Under the pieces are notes generated by a model. That model ran no database searches. It saw only the letters and a program-made list of their open reading frames with translations, and had not been told where the DNA came from. Of a stretch of DNA of 64,000 nucleotides, positions 11,984 through 23,593 are shown piece after piece (position 1 is the stretch's first letter; each line of letters begins with the position of its first letter). A program made the position numbers and the translations under genes. Source of the DNA: Brachionus rotundiformis (Eukaryota; Rotifera; Eurotatoria; Ploima; Brachionidae); the NCBI GenBank assembly GCA_016802295.1, contig JAESIW010000138.1, positions 877,904 to 941,903 of the forward strand, given 5' to 3'.

Positions 11984-14323
11984 TTAACTTTGATCTTCGA
12001 AAAAATTAATTTTAATATTTTTTTCGTTTTTCTTGTCAGAGAAAATGCGGGCACAATATTCAACCTCGTTGGCCAATTTGTTTACTTGTTGGTCAAAGAA
12101 AAGTATGTATTCGCCAGGCGAAAGGCTTAATCTAAATATTTGTTGATGATTGCCACCAAATTCAATTGTAAAATAATTTTTCATAAATTTAGGTACCTTG
12201 AAACAAAAATTGTCAAACAAAATTTTAAATTTAAACATTTTGCTATGAAAACCCTGTTTCTATCTTTTTGATAAACCATCAATGTTACATTTGGAATTGT
12301 CTTTAAATAAGGTGTACAAAAACAAAAAATCATATACTCTGATTTTTTTTGCTTGATCGATACTTCAAATTTGAGAGTTTTCTTTTTTCCTTAATCAACA
12401 ATCAGATTGTATGTTAACAAATTAGCTAATTTATTTACCAAAATGGTTCAAAGGGTAAAGAACATTCTTGGCAGTATCTATTTTCCACTGAGTAAATAAT
12501 GTGGATTTTTTAATCAAGCCTAAATGCTTTATTAATTCATAAATTCTATTTTAAATCGTATTAGTATAATCTTACCATTTTATCCGAAGATACTTCCTTT
12601 TCAGGTAGCAAATTTGCGATTGTTATGCCTTCGAAGCATTTGATGAAGTTTTCGTAAGTCATACTAGATAAAATTGTAGTTTATAGTTTATAGATTAATG
12701 TTAATAATTATACAAAAATTCTCCTGGATAAGTTGTCCATAGTCCAAATGATTTGAGCATCAATTCCAATTTTTGGTAACTCTGTTTTCTAACAAAAACG
12801 AATAGAGAAAAATTAAATATATTTTTTTTACTTTTTGATATTATCAATTTTATTGTGTGGATTGTGAATTTTTATGTATCTGATTCCTTTTACTTGATCC
12901 ACTTCGGAGACAAGATACTGATGTTTATCTAAAATACCATAACTTTCTGCTGTCCGATCCTTTAAATAATTAATTAAACTTTTGAAATAAAATTTTAATA
13001 AAATATTATTTAACATTTAATTGATAGCAGCCTATTAGGTCCTTTCTTTTAGAGGCACATCTAAGAATTTCAAATAATTCATCCACTGTTGGTACAACAT
13101 TTTCTGGCTTATTATCAAATTCTTCATTGATAAATCTGAAAATTTTACGCGCAGTCTCCGAACTCAATGGTTGCTTATTAGTAATTAACATTGATATTTC
13201 AGTATAATAATTATCATGTATTCCACCAGATAAAAATAAAGACGAATTAGACAATAGTCCACCATGCAACAAATCATAACTTCCGACAAATCTATATTTC
13301 CAAATATTTAAATTAATAATTTTCAATTAAAAATTCAAACTACTTGGCTACTGCTTTTTCAAACAAAGGTATCCAAAATTCATTTTGGTAAGTCAAATTT
13401 CTGGTAAAAAAAAGATCATAATTTTTGTTAACGGGAAGATAATCGTCCACAACAATATCATACCAGTCTCCCAATTTCCAGAATCTAAAATGAAATGCGC
13501 CAATGTCCATGTTTCTCTTACAAGCATTATCTTTGGGAATAACATGGACTAGCAATTCTTTGTTATAAGTTATGCCCATTATTGCTGCGATCATAAAACA
13601 ATCGCCAAGAACACCTTGGAATATATCATGTATCGAAAAATAATTAACATAGTCATAGATTGAAAAGTTTTTTGGCAACGGGGTTCCATTCTCATTGAGC
13701 ACAAATTCATTTTGTAATTTTAAAGCTGATCTGTTGTGATAAGATATAACCTAATTATTGATTTTAACTTTTTAATTAAATAAATAGATTTAAAATAATT
13801 AATTTACTGCGCATCTTTCCCATCTTATCAATGAATCAAGCTCAGTCAGGTCAAAAATATTTCTACACGCAAAGCTTTTTAGTAATGAAGACGCCAAATC
13901 AGTATCGACATTGGTGGACAAAATTTTCACACTTGGCTTAAAATATGGATCGTGAAAAGTTTGACCATCTTTCCGTATTCGATCAATGTCCTGATTTTTA
14001 AATTGTTTTATCTCAACAGAGCTGTAAATTCGACTTTTTACCGATTCTCTTCGGTCATCGTCAGATGTTTCACTAGCTCCCTCTTCCTTTCTTAATAGTA
14101 TTATCTGATCTTCTTCTGACTCATCTTCATAAACTAATATATTATCACTTAAATGAATTCTACTCATGTTGGATGTTTGTGAGCTAAATTCAGAACACTT
14201 TTTTTCCAATTTTACTTCGCTCTTACAGTCATTGTCAACATTTCTTTCCGATTCGTAGCTGGTAATTTTAATTGGTGTAAAAAATTTATTATTATCTTCC
14301 ATTTTTGAGCATTTGTCACCCAT
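11984..14323 (-). CDS. calpain-like cysteine protease A
   Basis: Nine exons (14323-13808, 13750-13344, 13291-13015, 12959-12832, 12788-12714, 12663-12576, 12526-12439, 12389-12253, 12196-11984) give 642 residues. An acidic N-terminal region of about 100 residues precedes the calpain protease core: FQGVLGDCFMIAAI (catalytic Cys), FHFRFWKLGDWYDIVVDDYLP, NEFWIPLFEKAVAK, GILDKHQYLVSE (catalytic His) and IHNPHN (catalytic Asn). A C-terminal beta-sandwich-like domain ends the protein; no EF-hands are present. Classical calpains have Asn-Pro-Trp-Gly where this has Asn-Pro-His-Asn. Calpains are Ca2+-dependent intracellular proteases. This is the last of three tandem copies, sharing exon borders with B and C but more divergent, and lacking the ICYD-type block intact. 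Confidence 0.88.
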
Positions 14324-14527
14324 TTTATTTCCTGTTTAGAAAATAATTTCATACATAGAATAAAATTAAATAATGGATTTTTTTTTCAAAATTTTAATTC
14401 AATTTTAGCTCAAAAAAAAATTTATTCAATTTTAAAAATTTAATTATATCAAATTTTAAGCCATTATTTATTGATTAGTAAAAAGTTGAATTTAAATTAA
14501 ATATTTAAAAAAAAAAAACAAAATATT

Positions 14528-16555
14528 TTAACTAGTTACTGAATTTTTATTTGTTTTAGAATAAAATATTCTACAACAAACATCTTCACCATTCTTGACT
14601 TCGGTCTGGGCCACAAAAGTGACTGTATACTTTCCAGAATGAAGAAAAAGATTGTATATTTGTTGCATTGAGTAAGCTTGAGAGTAATAAGTTGCAATGT
14701 AAATACCATCTTTGGCAACTTTTACTTTTGTCAAAAAGCATTCGGAAGAGTAATCTTGGCATATGGTCAACAATAAATGCTCTTTAATATCTGATTTAAT
14801 TTCGAAATCTACTTTAAACTCGGCACCAACATCTCTACTGGACATTTTACCCTGTAAATGAAGTATTTTCCATTGATTGAATAAATTCTAAGTTAAATTA
14901 ATAAATTATTTTGATGTTAAATCAACCAACTTACACATTTTAGCTTTAATTTATTAGACAACTTAAGAATTAATAAGAAAAAATAAATTAAGAATTAATA
15001 AGATTTTTTTTTTATTGGATACCTTTTCTAGTTTATTTTGAAGAGGCTTTTCTGGCATAAGATTGAAGACGCAGACTATGTCAAAGCAATTGACAAAATC
15101 ATTTAACAACATACTTTAATATTTAGAGGATATGATATTTAATTTTAACTTAGAAACTACTAGAATTCTCCAAAGTAGGTTTCGGATGCACCAAGCTTTT
15201 TCAATTTATTCTCAAAATTAAGATATTTTTTACTCCTAAATAAAATTATTTAAATAAAAGTTTATTTTATTCTTGACATACTTTTTTACCATGTCCGGAT
15301 GGTTATGAGGATTTTGAATCTTCAAAATTTTCATTTTATCAAATACATGAATGCTCTTGACAGCATATTGATGGTGTCTTATTATACCAAAAGTGTTGGC
15401 ACTTAGCTTTTAAAATATGTTTAATTACTAGAATATTCTAATAAATTACCAAAGTAGAGTGACATCCAACAATATTTTTGTTTTTTAATGCGTAGCTAAG
15501 AATAAAAAAAAATTCCTCCATGTTAGGACAGCCAGCTTCAAGACTTCCAAATTGTTCCTTGAGCGATTTAGCTCTGTAAACTGCTTGATTACTTTTGATA
15601 GTTGATTTTGATGTAACATTCTTAATTAATTCAGAATAATAAACATTCTGAATACCACCTGAGAATAACAAAGCTATGTTTTCAGTATGACCACCATTTA
15701 GAATTTCATAATTCCCTAAAAATCTTTCTTAAAAGTTAAAAACCCAAACTATCCTTATTTAAATAAGTACTTGGCTATCGATTTTTCCAAAAGAGCTATC
15801 CAAAATTCATTTTGAATTGATAAATTTCTAGCAAAAAGAGGATTATGAGCAAAATCAACTGGCAAATAATCATCAATAACAACATCGTACCATTCGCCTA
15901 ATTTCCACAATCTGAAATGATAGGCACCAATTTTCATATTCTTTGAGACAGCATTATCCATTGGTATCAAATGCAGCAAGATTTCTTTATTATTACAAAT
16001 GCTTAGTATAGTTGCTATCATGAAGCAGTCGCCCAAAACACCTTGAAATATATCATTAGAGGAAAAATAACTGGAATATTCAGCTTTGGTAAATTTTTGC
16101 TTAAGAGCTTTTCCATTTGAATCAAGGACAAATTGGTATTTTCCAATCCGTTTATCATAGCAGATCAGTTGTGGTTTTTTCCACTTTATTTTCGAGTTTA
16201 TTTCACTAAGATCTGTTTTATTTTTGATTTTAAAGATACTAAAAAGTAATTTGGCAAAATCTGTATCCAAATTTTTAACTATTTTTCTAATATCACAGGG
16301 AAAGTACTGATCTTCAAATGGCCTATTGGAAGAGCGTATGCTGTTTATGTCCTGGTTCTGGTATAATGTAATCCGCGATGGTTTATAGGTATTTATCAAA
16401 AATTGATTTTTAACCAAGACAGTTTTACAGTTTTCTGTCATTAGATCATTCTCATCTTCGCTTTGCTCTTCCAAGTTTTCGATCAAACTTAATTGAATGT
16501 AATCCTCCTTTTCTTCCCATGGCATATCGTTTTTAACATCTATTCCTGAAAACAT
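14528..16555 (-). CDS. calpain-like cysteine protease B
   Basis: Seven exons: 16555-15771, 15723-15450, 15406-15282, 15235-15161, 15113-15023, 14961-14935, 14887-14528; 578 residues if the ATG at 16555 is used. An acceptor-like TTTTCAG just inside this start, and an ATG at 16525 (MPWEEKED), leave the true start open, and there may be an upstream exon. Core motifs: FQGVLGDCFMIATI (Cys), WKLGEWYDVVIDDYLP, GIIRHHQYAVKS (His), IQNPHN (Asn), then TYFGEFY and a QWKILH-led beta-sandwich domain. Exons 2, 3 and 4 have exactly the same lengths (274, 125, 75 nt) as in copy C, showing recent tandem duplication. The Trp-Gly of the normal NPWG motif is His-Asn. Confidence 0.87.
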
Positions 16556-16835
16556 AATAAGATAACTCAAATAGACCGTAACCAAGTATTGTATCTTTTT
16601 GTTCAAAAATGACTGCGCAAAATTAGATTTAATATCCGAAAATTTAATTAAACTGTTTAATGAAAAAATTGAATTTATTTGAAATTAGAAATATTTTTTT
16701 AATCAATTTTATTCAAAAATATGATAAATTAAAAAAAAATTAGTGTTTTAAAATTTGGTTAGCTTCGCCCAGATGATAAAAATCTAATCTTAAAATGAAA
16801 TTAATTTCTAATTTTCTTTTTTATTTTAATTTAAA

Positions 16836-18956
16836 TTAATTTACTGAGCATTGACTTGCTTTGTTGTAGAAAATTCGAGCACAGACCTCAGCACTTTTCT
16901 TAATTTCAGTGCCAGCCTCAAAAACTGCTATATAAGTGCCAGAATCAAGAAAAAAATGGAAGTTCTGCTGTGTTGAATATCCTGGCGAGGTGTATCTGGC
17001 TATTTGTTGTAAATTTTTGTACAAATTTAATACCACTAAGAAATTAAACTTGGAATATTCTTGGCACAAGGTAATTATTAAATGCTCTTTGGTATTTGTT
17101 TTAACTTGAAAATCGACTCTAAATTGGGAGCCAACTGAAGTACCAGACATTCGACCACGTTTGTGCAAAATTTTCCATTGAGTAAAAATATTCTATTAAT
17201 TCAAATAAATCCAAAAATTATATAAATCAATATTATCTTACTTACGCATTTATATTTTAATCTTTTTGCCTTTAATTAAAAAAATAATTATAAAAATTTG
17301 TTTTGATCTAATTACTTTTTGAAGTGCTTGTTTCGGAAGTTTTTTCTCTGGCAAAAGATTATACACACAAACCATATCATAGCAATTAAGAAAATCAGAA
17401 AAATTCATACTTAATTTTGAAAATAGATAATTGGTGACAATTGTAATTAAAATTCTAGAATTACTAAAATTCACCAAAATAAGTCTTAGGAGCTCCTTTA
17501 CTTGTCAAAAAATTTTCCAATTGATTATATTGTTGTGTTCTTTTGAAATTATTAAAATTTTATTCTTAAATTATCATCGAATTACCTTTTAATATTGTCA
17601 GATTGATTGTGCGGATTTTGAACTCTGACAATTTTCATATTGTTTATCACAAAAGCAGCTGTCACGGCATACTGGTGCGTTTTTATTATACCATATTGAG
17701 CCGATACATCCTTAGAGCAGAGTAAATGATAAATATTTTCCTTAAGACTAAATTTTTTACCAAACTGGAAAAGCATCCTATTAGGTTTTTCATTTTTAGA
17801 GCACATTGGAATATTTGGAACAAGTCTTCCATGTTCGGACTTGCTTTTTGAATGCTTCCAAACTGTTCTTGAAGCGAACGGGCCAATTGCATAGCAAATT
17901 GGTCAGTTATTGGAGAACCATTGGTAGCATGTTTTATCACTTGAGACCTGTAAAGGTTGTGAATGCCGCCTGAAAAAGACATTGAAATACTTTCGGCAAA
18001 TCCGCCATTTAGATGTTCATATTTTCCCACAAATCTTAAAAAAAATGGACATTAAATTTTCCAGAATAGATAGGTTACTTTGCTATGCATTTTTCAAGAA
18101 GACATATCCAAAATTCATTGTAATGTTTTTTATTTTTTACAAATAGAGGACAATGTTTGCTGTCCAAAGGCAAATAATCATCAATAACAACATCGTACCA
18201 TTCGCCTAATTTCCACAATCTGAAATGATAGGCTCCCATTTTCATATTTTTTCTATACGCATTGTCTACAGGTATTACATGAGCCATTAATTCCTTATTG
18301 TTGCATATGCTCAAAAAAGTGGCTATCATGAAACAATCACCAAGCATGCCCTGAAAAATATCATCAGATGACAAACAATTGACATAGTCAGCCTCGCTAA
18401 AACCAGTTCCAAGACTTCTACCTTTATTATCAAGCACAAATTCACATCTTCCTATCCGTAAGTCATAGCAAATAGCCTGTGGTCTTTTCCATTTTAATTT
18501 CGAGTTGAGTTCAGAATAATTAAGGCGATTTTGTACATGAAATTCTTGGCATAGATAATTAAATGTATCCTCTTTGGTGTTAGGCTCAAGAATCACATTA
18601 ACATTGCATGGAAAATATTGGTCAATAAATGGTTTTTTTCGTCTCCTTATCTTCTCTATATTCTGATTTTTGAACAAATTTATTTGACTTGGCTTGTAAG
18701 TATTTATCAATTTTTTCTTTTTGCCAAGAACAGATTTTCGATTTGAGCGAGTCAATTCTTGCTGGTCCCATTCCTCCTCCAAATCTTCCAAAGCTTTTTC
18801 AATAAAAAATAACTCCTCATCTTCAAGATCAGAATTTTCATCATCATCACTAATTTCAAAACTTTCTGTATCCAAGTTATCTAAGTCTTTAATGGAGAAT
18901 TGAGTTTGGGATTTTTTTCTACCAAGGGAAGAGAAATTTTCATACAATTTTTTCAT
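16836..18956 (-). CDS. calpain-like cysteine protease C
   Basis: Seven exons: 18956-18079, 18034-17761, 17710-17586, 17539-17465, 17409-17316, 17269-17246, 17192-16836; 608 residues from the ATG at 18956. After an acidic N-terminus (about 90 residues) come LFKNQNIEKIRR, WKRPQAICYD, FQGMLGDCFMIATF (catalytic Cys208), WKLGEWYDVVIDDYLP, NEFWICLLEKCIAK, GIIKTHQYAVTA (His) and VQNPHN (Asn). The C-terminal part is one beta-sandwich (QWKILHKRGRMSGTS onwards). Family: calpain C2 peptidases without penta-EF-hand, of the atypical kind. The three active-site residues are kept, so activity is plausible, but the conserved Trp next to the Asn is missing. It is divergent from THOC6 with 244 bp between start codons. 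Confidence 0.88.
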
Positions 18957-19200
18957 TTTAGATTAATAAGACCATTTTTAGTCAATTCAAGGCAAATATA
19001 TGAGTTTTTTATTTAATTATCCCAGTCTGATAAATTAGATTTTATTTCTTTTTATTTTTCATTTTTTTTTTGACAAAAAAGTTAAGTTAATTAATATTTA
19101 TAATGAATTTTGGAGAGGGTAACATTTAAATATTCTACACTAGAAAATTAATATTTATGACACATTAAAATTATACAATTACAAAAATTAATTTAGAGAA
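18957..19200. promoter_or_regulatory. shared divergent promoter region (calpain C / THOC6)
   Basis: Only 244 bp separate the two ATGs, on opposite strands, so both promoters must lie here or overlap. It is AT-rich with no named motif. Confidence 0.45.
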
Positions 19201-20768
19201 ATGCAGCTTCAATTAGATAACAATTTAAAGTCTCTTTACACTACAATATTTTCTTTAAAATTTTCTCCAGATGGAAAATACTTGGCTGCATGTGATAACT
19301 TTGGCTCAATTTATGTATACAAGTTAGCTTATTGTCATCAATCAATTATAATCGCTTTTTTTTAATAAAAATTTTATTTTTTTCAAGACTTAGCCATGTA
19401 TTAAGCGCTGATTGTATAGAAAAATCAAATTTTCCGAATCTAACATTTAAAGCTGATAGCTGCAGTCTTTACAGCATCGAAAGTACTAGTGACTTTCTAT
19501 TTTGGTAAATCTTATTCAACAAAAAAACCAAAAAAATTTTAAATTCATGTTTTGAAGCGCTCCAATTAATGAATTAGTGGCCTACAAGTGGAAAGACTTG
19601 GCTCACAATGAGGTATTTGGCTAAATTAATTTAAATTTAAGATAAGTTTTAAAATTTAAATTTTTAGCGCACAGTCCAGCCATCATTTCGAATAAAAATG
19701 CCTCGTAATCATGACAGGTCATTAAATTTTAAAAATAAATAATTTTATTCTAACTTTTCTTAATTTTTTTGTTTAAAGTTTTAATCTAAATTCTAATATT
19801 GAGACTAATTCGCTTGTTTGTGATAATCAAGTAAAAATATATGATAAAATGATAAAATTTATTTTTAAATTTTAAAATTTAAAGAACGAGCCTAGAAAAA
19901 TATACGCAGGATGTGGAAATGGAGAAATAATAATCTATGATGTTGACACAGCTCAATTAATAGTTAATAAATCAAATAACATTTGAATAATTAGTTTAAT
20001 TATTATTTTTAGACAAAATTCACCGCTCACACAGACAGTATTTATCAAGTATTACTAAAAAACTCAAACAACGAAATTGTATCAGCTTCTGAAGATGGTG
20101 AAGTTAAAATTTGGGGCAAGAAATTTTATCAAAATTTTGAAAAATTTTATATAGATAAATTTATTTTTAGATTTAAGATCTAATCAAAGTTGTATAACGA
20201 TAAAACCATTCGAAAGCGCAGTAATATTATTTTAAAAACTAAGTCTTGAGAATAAATCTATACTATAAATAAAAGGATTGCGCAAGAACCAATCTGGGAA
20301 AATTTATTACTTGTGCAGCAGTTGATGATGATAACTGGCTGGTAAATTAGTATTTAAGAGAAAAAATTATTAAATTAAATATTAGATATGTGGTGGAGGA
20401 CCAAGATTGGCCATGTGGCATCTTAGATCGCTTAAACCAATGGCCGTGCCTCAAATAAGCGATCCTCTATTTGTTCCCAATGTGTGCCGGGTCTTTGACA
20501 ACCAAGTAAATTAGTGCCTGATAAGTAAATACTTGGAACAAAATTTTGCTTTTAGATTTTGTCTGGTGGCAACACAAACAGTCTTTATTTGCATACTTTT
20601 GAAAATAAGTTAAAAAGTGAAATAAAAACCAGCTCAAATTGTATATATGATATTGCTCTTAATGCTGGATCCAAATCAAATCGCATCTTATCAGTAGCAG
20701 GCAGTGGTACATCCATAGATATTTGCTCATCTAATTTTACTTACAAAGCCTTGACATTAAGCATTTAG
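19201..20768 (+). CDS. THOC6: THO complex subunit 6 (WD40 protein)
   Basis: Eleven exons (19201-19322, 19388-19504, 19558-19612, 19678-19717, 19779-19830, 19885-19972, 20013-20115, 20171-20220, 20276-20341, 20386-20505, 20556-20768) give 341 residues, the length I recall for animal THOC6. Readable blades include TTIFSLKFSPDGKYLAACDN near the N-terminus, FTAHTDSIYQ with SASEDGEVKIWDLRSN, DDDNWLICGGGPRLAMWHLR and ILSVAGSGTSIDI. THOC6 is a beta-propeller scaffold of the TREX/THO complex that couples transcription to mRNA export in the nucleus. The exon 7/8 junction uses a GC donor (TGGG|GCAAG), which preserves the VKIWDLR motif. ETNPPL follows on the same strand about 200 bp downstream. Confidence 0.92.
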
Positions 20769-20968
20769 ATTGCTTTAAAAACCAAGATTCATACAATTAA
20801 AATTACGCAATTTAAATAATAAATATTTTCTTTTTTTTTAATTAAGAATTAGTTAAAAAAACTAAAATTGAAGTGATATGAAAATCGCTTGAATTCAAAT
20901 AGATTTTTACTTGACAGTGGTTAACTTAACCAATTAAACTATTTTTAGTTTAGACTACTTTAATTAGA

Positions 20969-22694
20969 ATGGAAAAATTACCAAAAGAAGAAACAGTGTC
21001 ACTTAGAAACAAGCATGTTGCGTAAGAAACTGGCAAAAGTACCAACTGGTTTATTTTTTGTTAATTATTCAAATAAATAGATCGTGTGTGGAGCTTTTTT
21101 TCGTTGATGACCCATTGAAAATTGTGAGAGGCTCTGGTCAGTATTTGTTCGATGAAGCCGGAAATAAATATTTGGATTGTATAAACAATGTGGCTCATGG
21201 TAGATAATTTATATGGATTAAAAAAAAAAAATTATTTTTACCAATTCGTTATGAAGTTGGACACTGTCATCCGCATGTTGTCAAGTGTGCCAGTGAGCAA
21301 ATGGGTCTGTTGGAAACAAATAGTCGTTTTTTGCACGACAATTTGGTCATATATGGAAAAAGAATAACTCAATACGTGCCAAAAGAATTAAAAATATGCT
21401 TTTTTACCAATTCAGGGTAATATATTTGTTAACTATAAATTCTGATAGATAAATTTTTTTAATCAAGATCAGAATCTAATGATCTAGCGTTGAGAATAGC
21501 TCGTAAAGTAACTGGTAATTATGACGTCCTTGTGCTAGACCATGCCTACCATGGACATTTGACTAGCTTGGTGAGCATATCGCCCTACAAATTCGCTCAT
21601 CCAAGCGGCGATGGCAAAAAAGAATGGGTTCATGTGGTTCCAGTTCCCGATTCATATAGAGGGTTTATTATTAACAAATTAATTAATTGATTAATAATAA
21701 TTTTAATCAATATTTAGAAAATATCGAAGTGTGGACCATTCAGAAGAGGAATTGTCTGATTTGTATTTTCAAGAAATGGTCAAAGTAGTGGAAGAAGCTG
21801 AGCAAAATGGAAGAAGAATTTGTCTTTTTTATGCAGAGTCTCTCCAAAGCTGTGGGGGACAAATCATTTATCCAAAAAATTTTTTTAAAAAATGCTATCA
21901 GTAATTGTTTGAATTGAGTTGATTTTTTATCAAGAAAATAAATTTTTCAAATCAAGATATCTTCAGTCAAAAGGTATTTTGTGTCTGGCTGATGAGGTAC
22001 AATCGGGTTTTTACCGAACTGGTAGTCACATGTGGGGTTTCCAGACTCAATCCGAAGGTAATTCTAATTTAATCATTAATATATTTAGATTATTTTTTAA
22101 TATTTTGTAAGAAATTGTTCCTGATTTCGTCACTATAGGAAAATCGATGGGAAATGGTCATCCAGTTTCTTGCCTAATCACCAAAAAATCAATAGCTCAG
22201 AAGTTTGGTGAAAAAGGACTTAAATACTTTAATACAGTACATAAAAGCAAGCTAAATGGGAACATTTTCTATTTAAATTGTTTTTATAAAAGTATGGCGG
22301 AAATCCTGTTTCGATGGCATGTGCCAACGCGGTATTGGATGTCATAGAAAGCGAAAATCTCCAATTACAAGTGATAGAAGTAAGCAAGTTTATGCTACAA
22401 GAATTAGAGAAATTAAAGCAAAAGCATGAGATAATTGGTGACATACGCGGATATGGCTATTTTATAGGTATTGATTTGGTCAAGAGTAAAAAAACCAGAG
22501 AACCTGCCATTGAATTGGCCCGGATTATCCTAAAGCAAATGCGTGACGCATTCATCCTATTGAGTCTTGATGGACCATACTCAAATGTACTTAAGATAAA
22601 GCCACCACTGTGTTTTAACCAAGCCGATGCTGAGCATCTAACGTCAGTATTCGACAGAGTTCTTTCTGATTTAAAACTAAAAGCACGTTTATAA
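20969..22694 (+). CDS. ETNPPL: ethanolamine-phosphate phospho-lyase (class III aminotransferase fold)
   Basis: Eight exons (20969-21021, 21081-21199, 21257-21416, 21468-21662, 21718-21900, 21957-22057, 22112-22236, 22293-22694) give 445 residues. Diagnostic blocks: LDCINNVAH + VGHCHPHVV, TNSRFLHDN, FFTNSGSESNDLALRIAR, LDHAYHGHL, ADEVQSGFYRTG, and VTIGKSMGNGHP containing the PLP-binding lysine; then YFNT + YGGNP and GDIRGYGYFIGIDLVK. The AGXT2L1/AGXT2L2 pair (ETNPPL and PHYKPL) shares these. ETNPPL breaks phosphoethanolamine into acetaldehyde, ammonia and phosphate; PHYKPL acts on phosphohydroxylysine. Sequence alone does not separate the two here with certainty. All introns are small and canonical. 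Confidence 0.92.
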
Positions 22695-22926
22695 AAAAAA
22701 ATAATTACTTAATGAATTTTTTAAATATTTTTAAACTATAAAGTAAAAAATTTTTAATTTTTTTAATAAATATATTTATTAATTTTTAATTGCTTTGTTT
22801 TAAAATAAAAAAAAAACTAATACAAATAATTTCTATAAGCGAAAAAGCATACGAAGTTTTCTTCAAAAATCTTCTTTCTTAAGCTTTTAAAAAGATTATG
22901 TTTATAAAAAATTTATTAATGAAATA

Positions 22927-23593
22927 TTATGTTGATTTACCACAAGCTGATCCATCCCAAGCCCCGGTTGTACAACTTGATTTTATAATTTAAAGTTAAA
23001 TTTTTTAAAAATAATTAAACTTACGCGCATTTCAAACTTGTGGAATCACAAGTTAAACCATCTGCGCATTTACTCACTGTTTCTCCATTAGGCAAAGCGT
23101 GGACGGTACATGCGCCATCAAATGGTATGTCTAGAAAAGTTTCAATTATTTATAAACTTTTTTATTAATTTTGAAAATTACCGCAAAACGATATTGAGTG
23201 GCTTCTTCTACCCAAAGTGACGTTTTGAGTAACCCAGCTTGATCCAGCAGAGCATCTTGAATAAACATTTAATTCTTTTTTACCAAATAAAAAAGACTTA
23301 CAGACAAAAACCTGATAAACAGACTAAGCCTGATCTTCCTCTTCGGTCACAATTCTCATCAGTTGTACATGTGGTATTAAACTTGTTGAATATATTGTCT
23401 CTTTCGTGGCTGTGTTTACCACGGCCACCTTTACCATGACGATCATTTCCATGGCCACCTCTTCCTGGACGAGCATCAGCAATACTACTAATGACCAGTA
23501 TTACTTAAAAAATAACCTTAATTTATTTCTAAAATAAAATATTCATCTGAACATACCAGACAAAGTAGCTACAATTAATTTCAAATGTCTCAT
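22927..23593 (-). CDS. small secreted cysteine-rich protein
   Basis: Five exons (23593-23557, 23503-23302, 23255-23182, 23130-23025, 22975-22927) give 155 residues. A signal peptide (MRHLKLIVATLSVILVISSI ..ADA) is followed by a Gly/Arg/His-rich stretch (GRGGHGNDRHGKGGRGKHSH), then a Cys-rich domain with about ten cysteines, including CTTDENC, LVCLSGFCLC and KCADGLTC, ending CTTGAWDGSAC. The spacing recalls EB-module or Dickkopf/colipase-fold extracellular domains, but I do not recognise a named family. Exons are separated by 46-55 bp introns, each with a clear GT-AG pair. It is probably secreted; the histidines could bind metal (inference). Confidence 0.78.

Noticed and set aside
16556..16606. 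N-terminal extension of calpain B up to 16606
   Set aside because: It would start on TTG, not ATG, and a plausible acceptor sits inside it.
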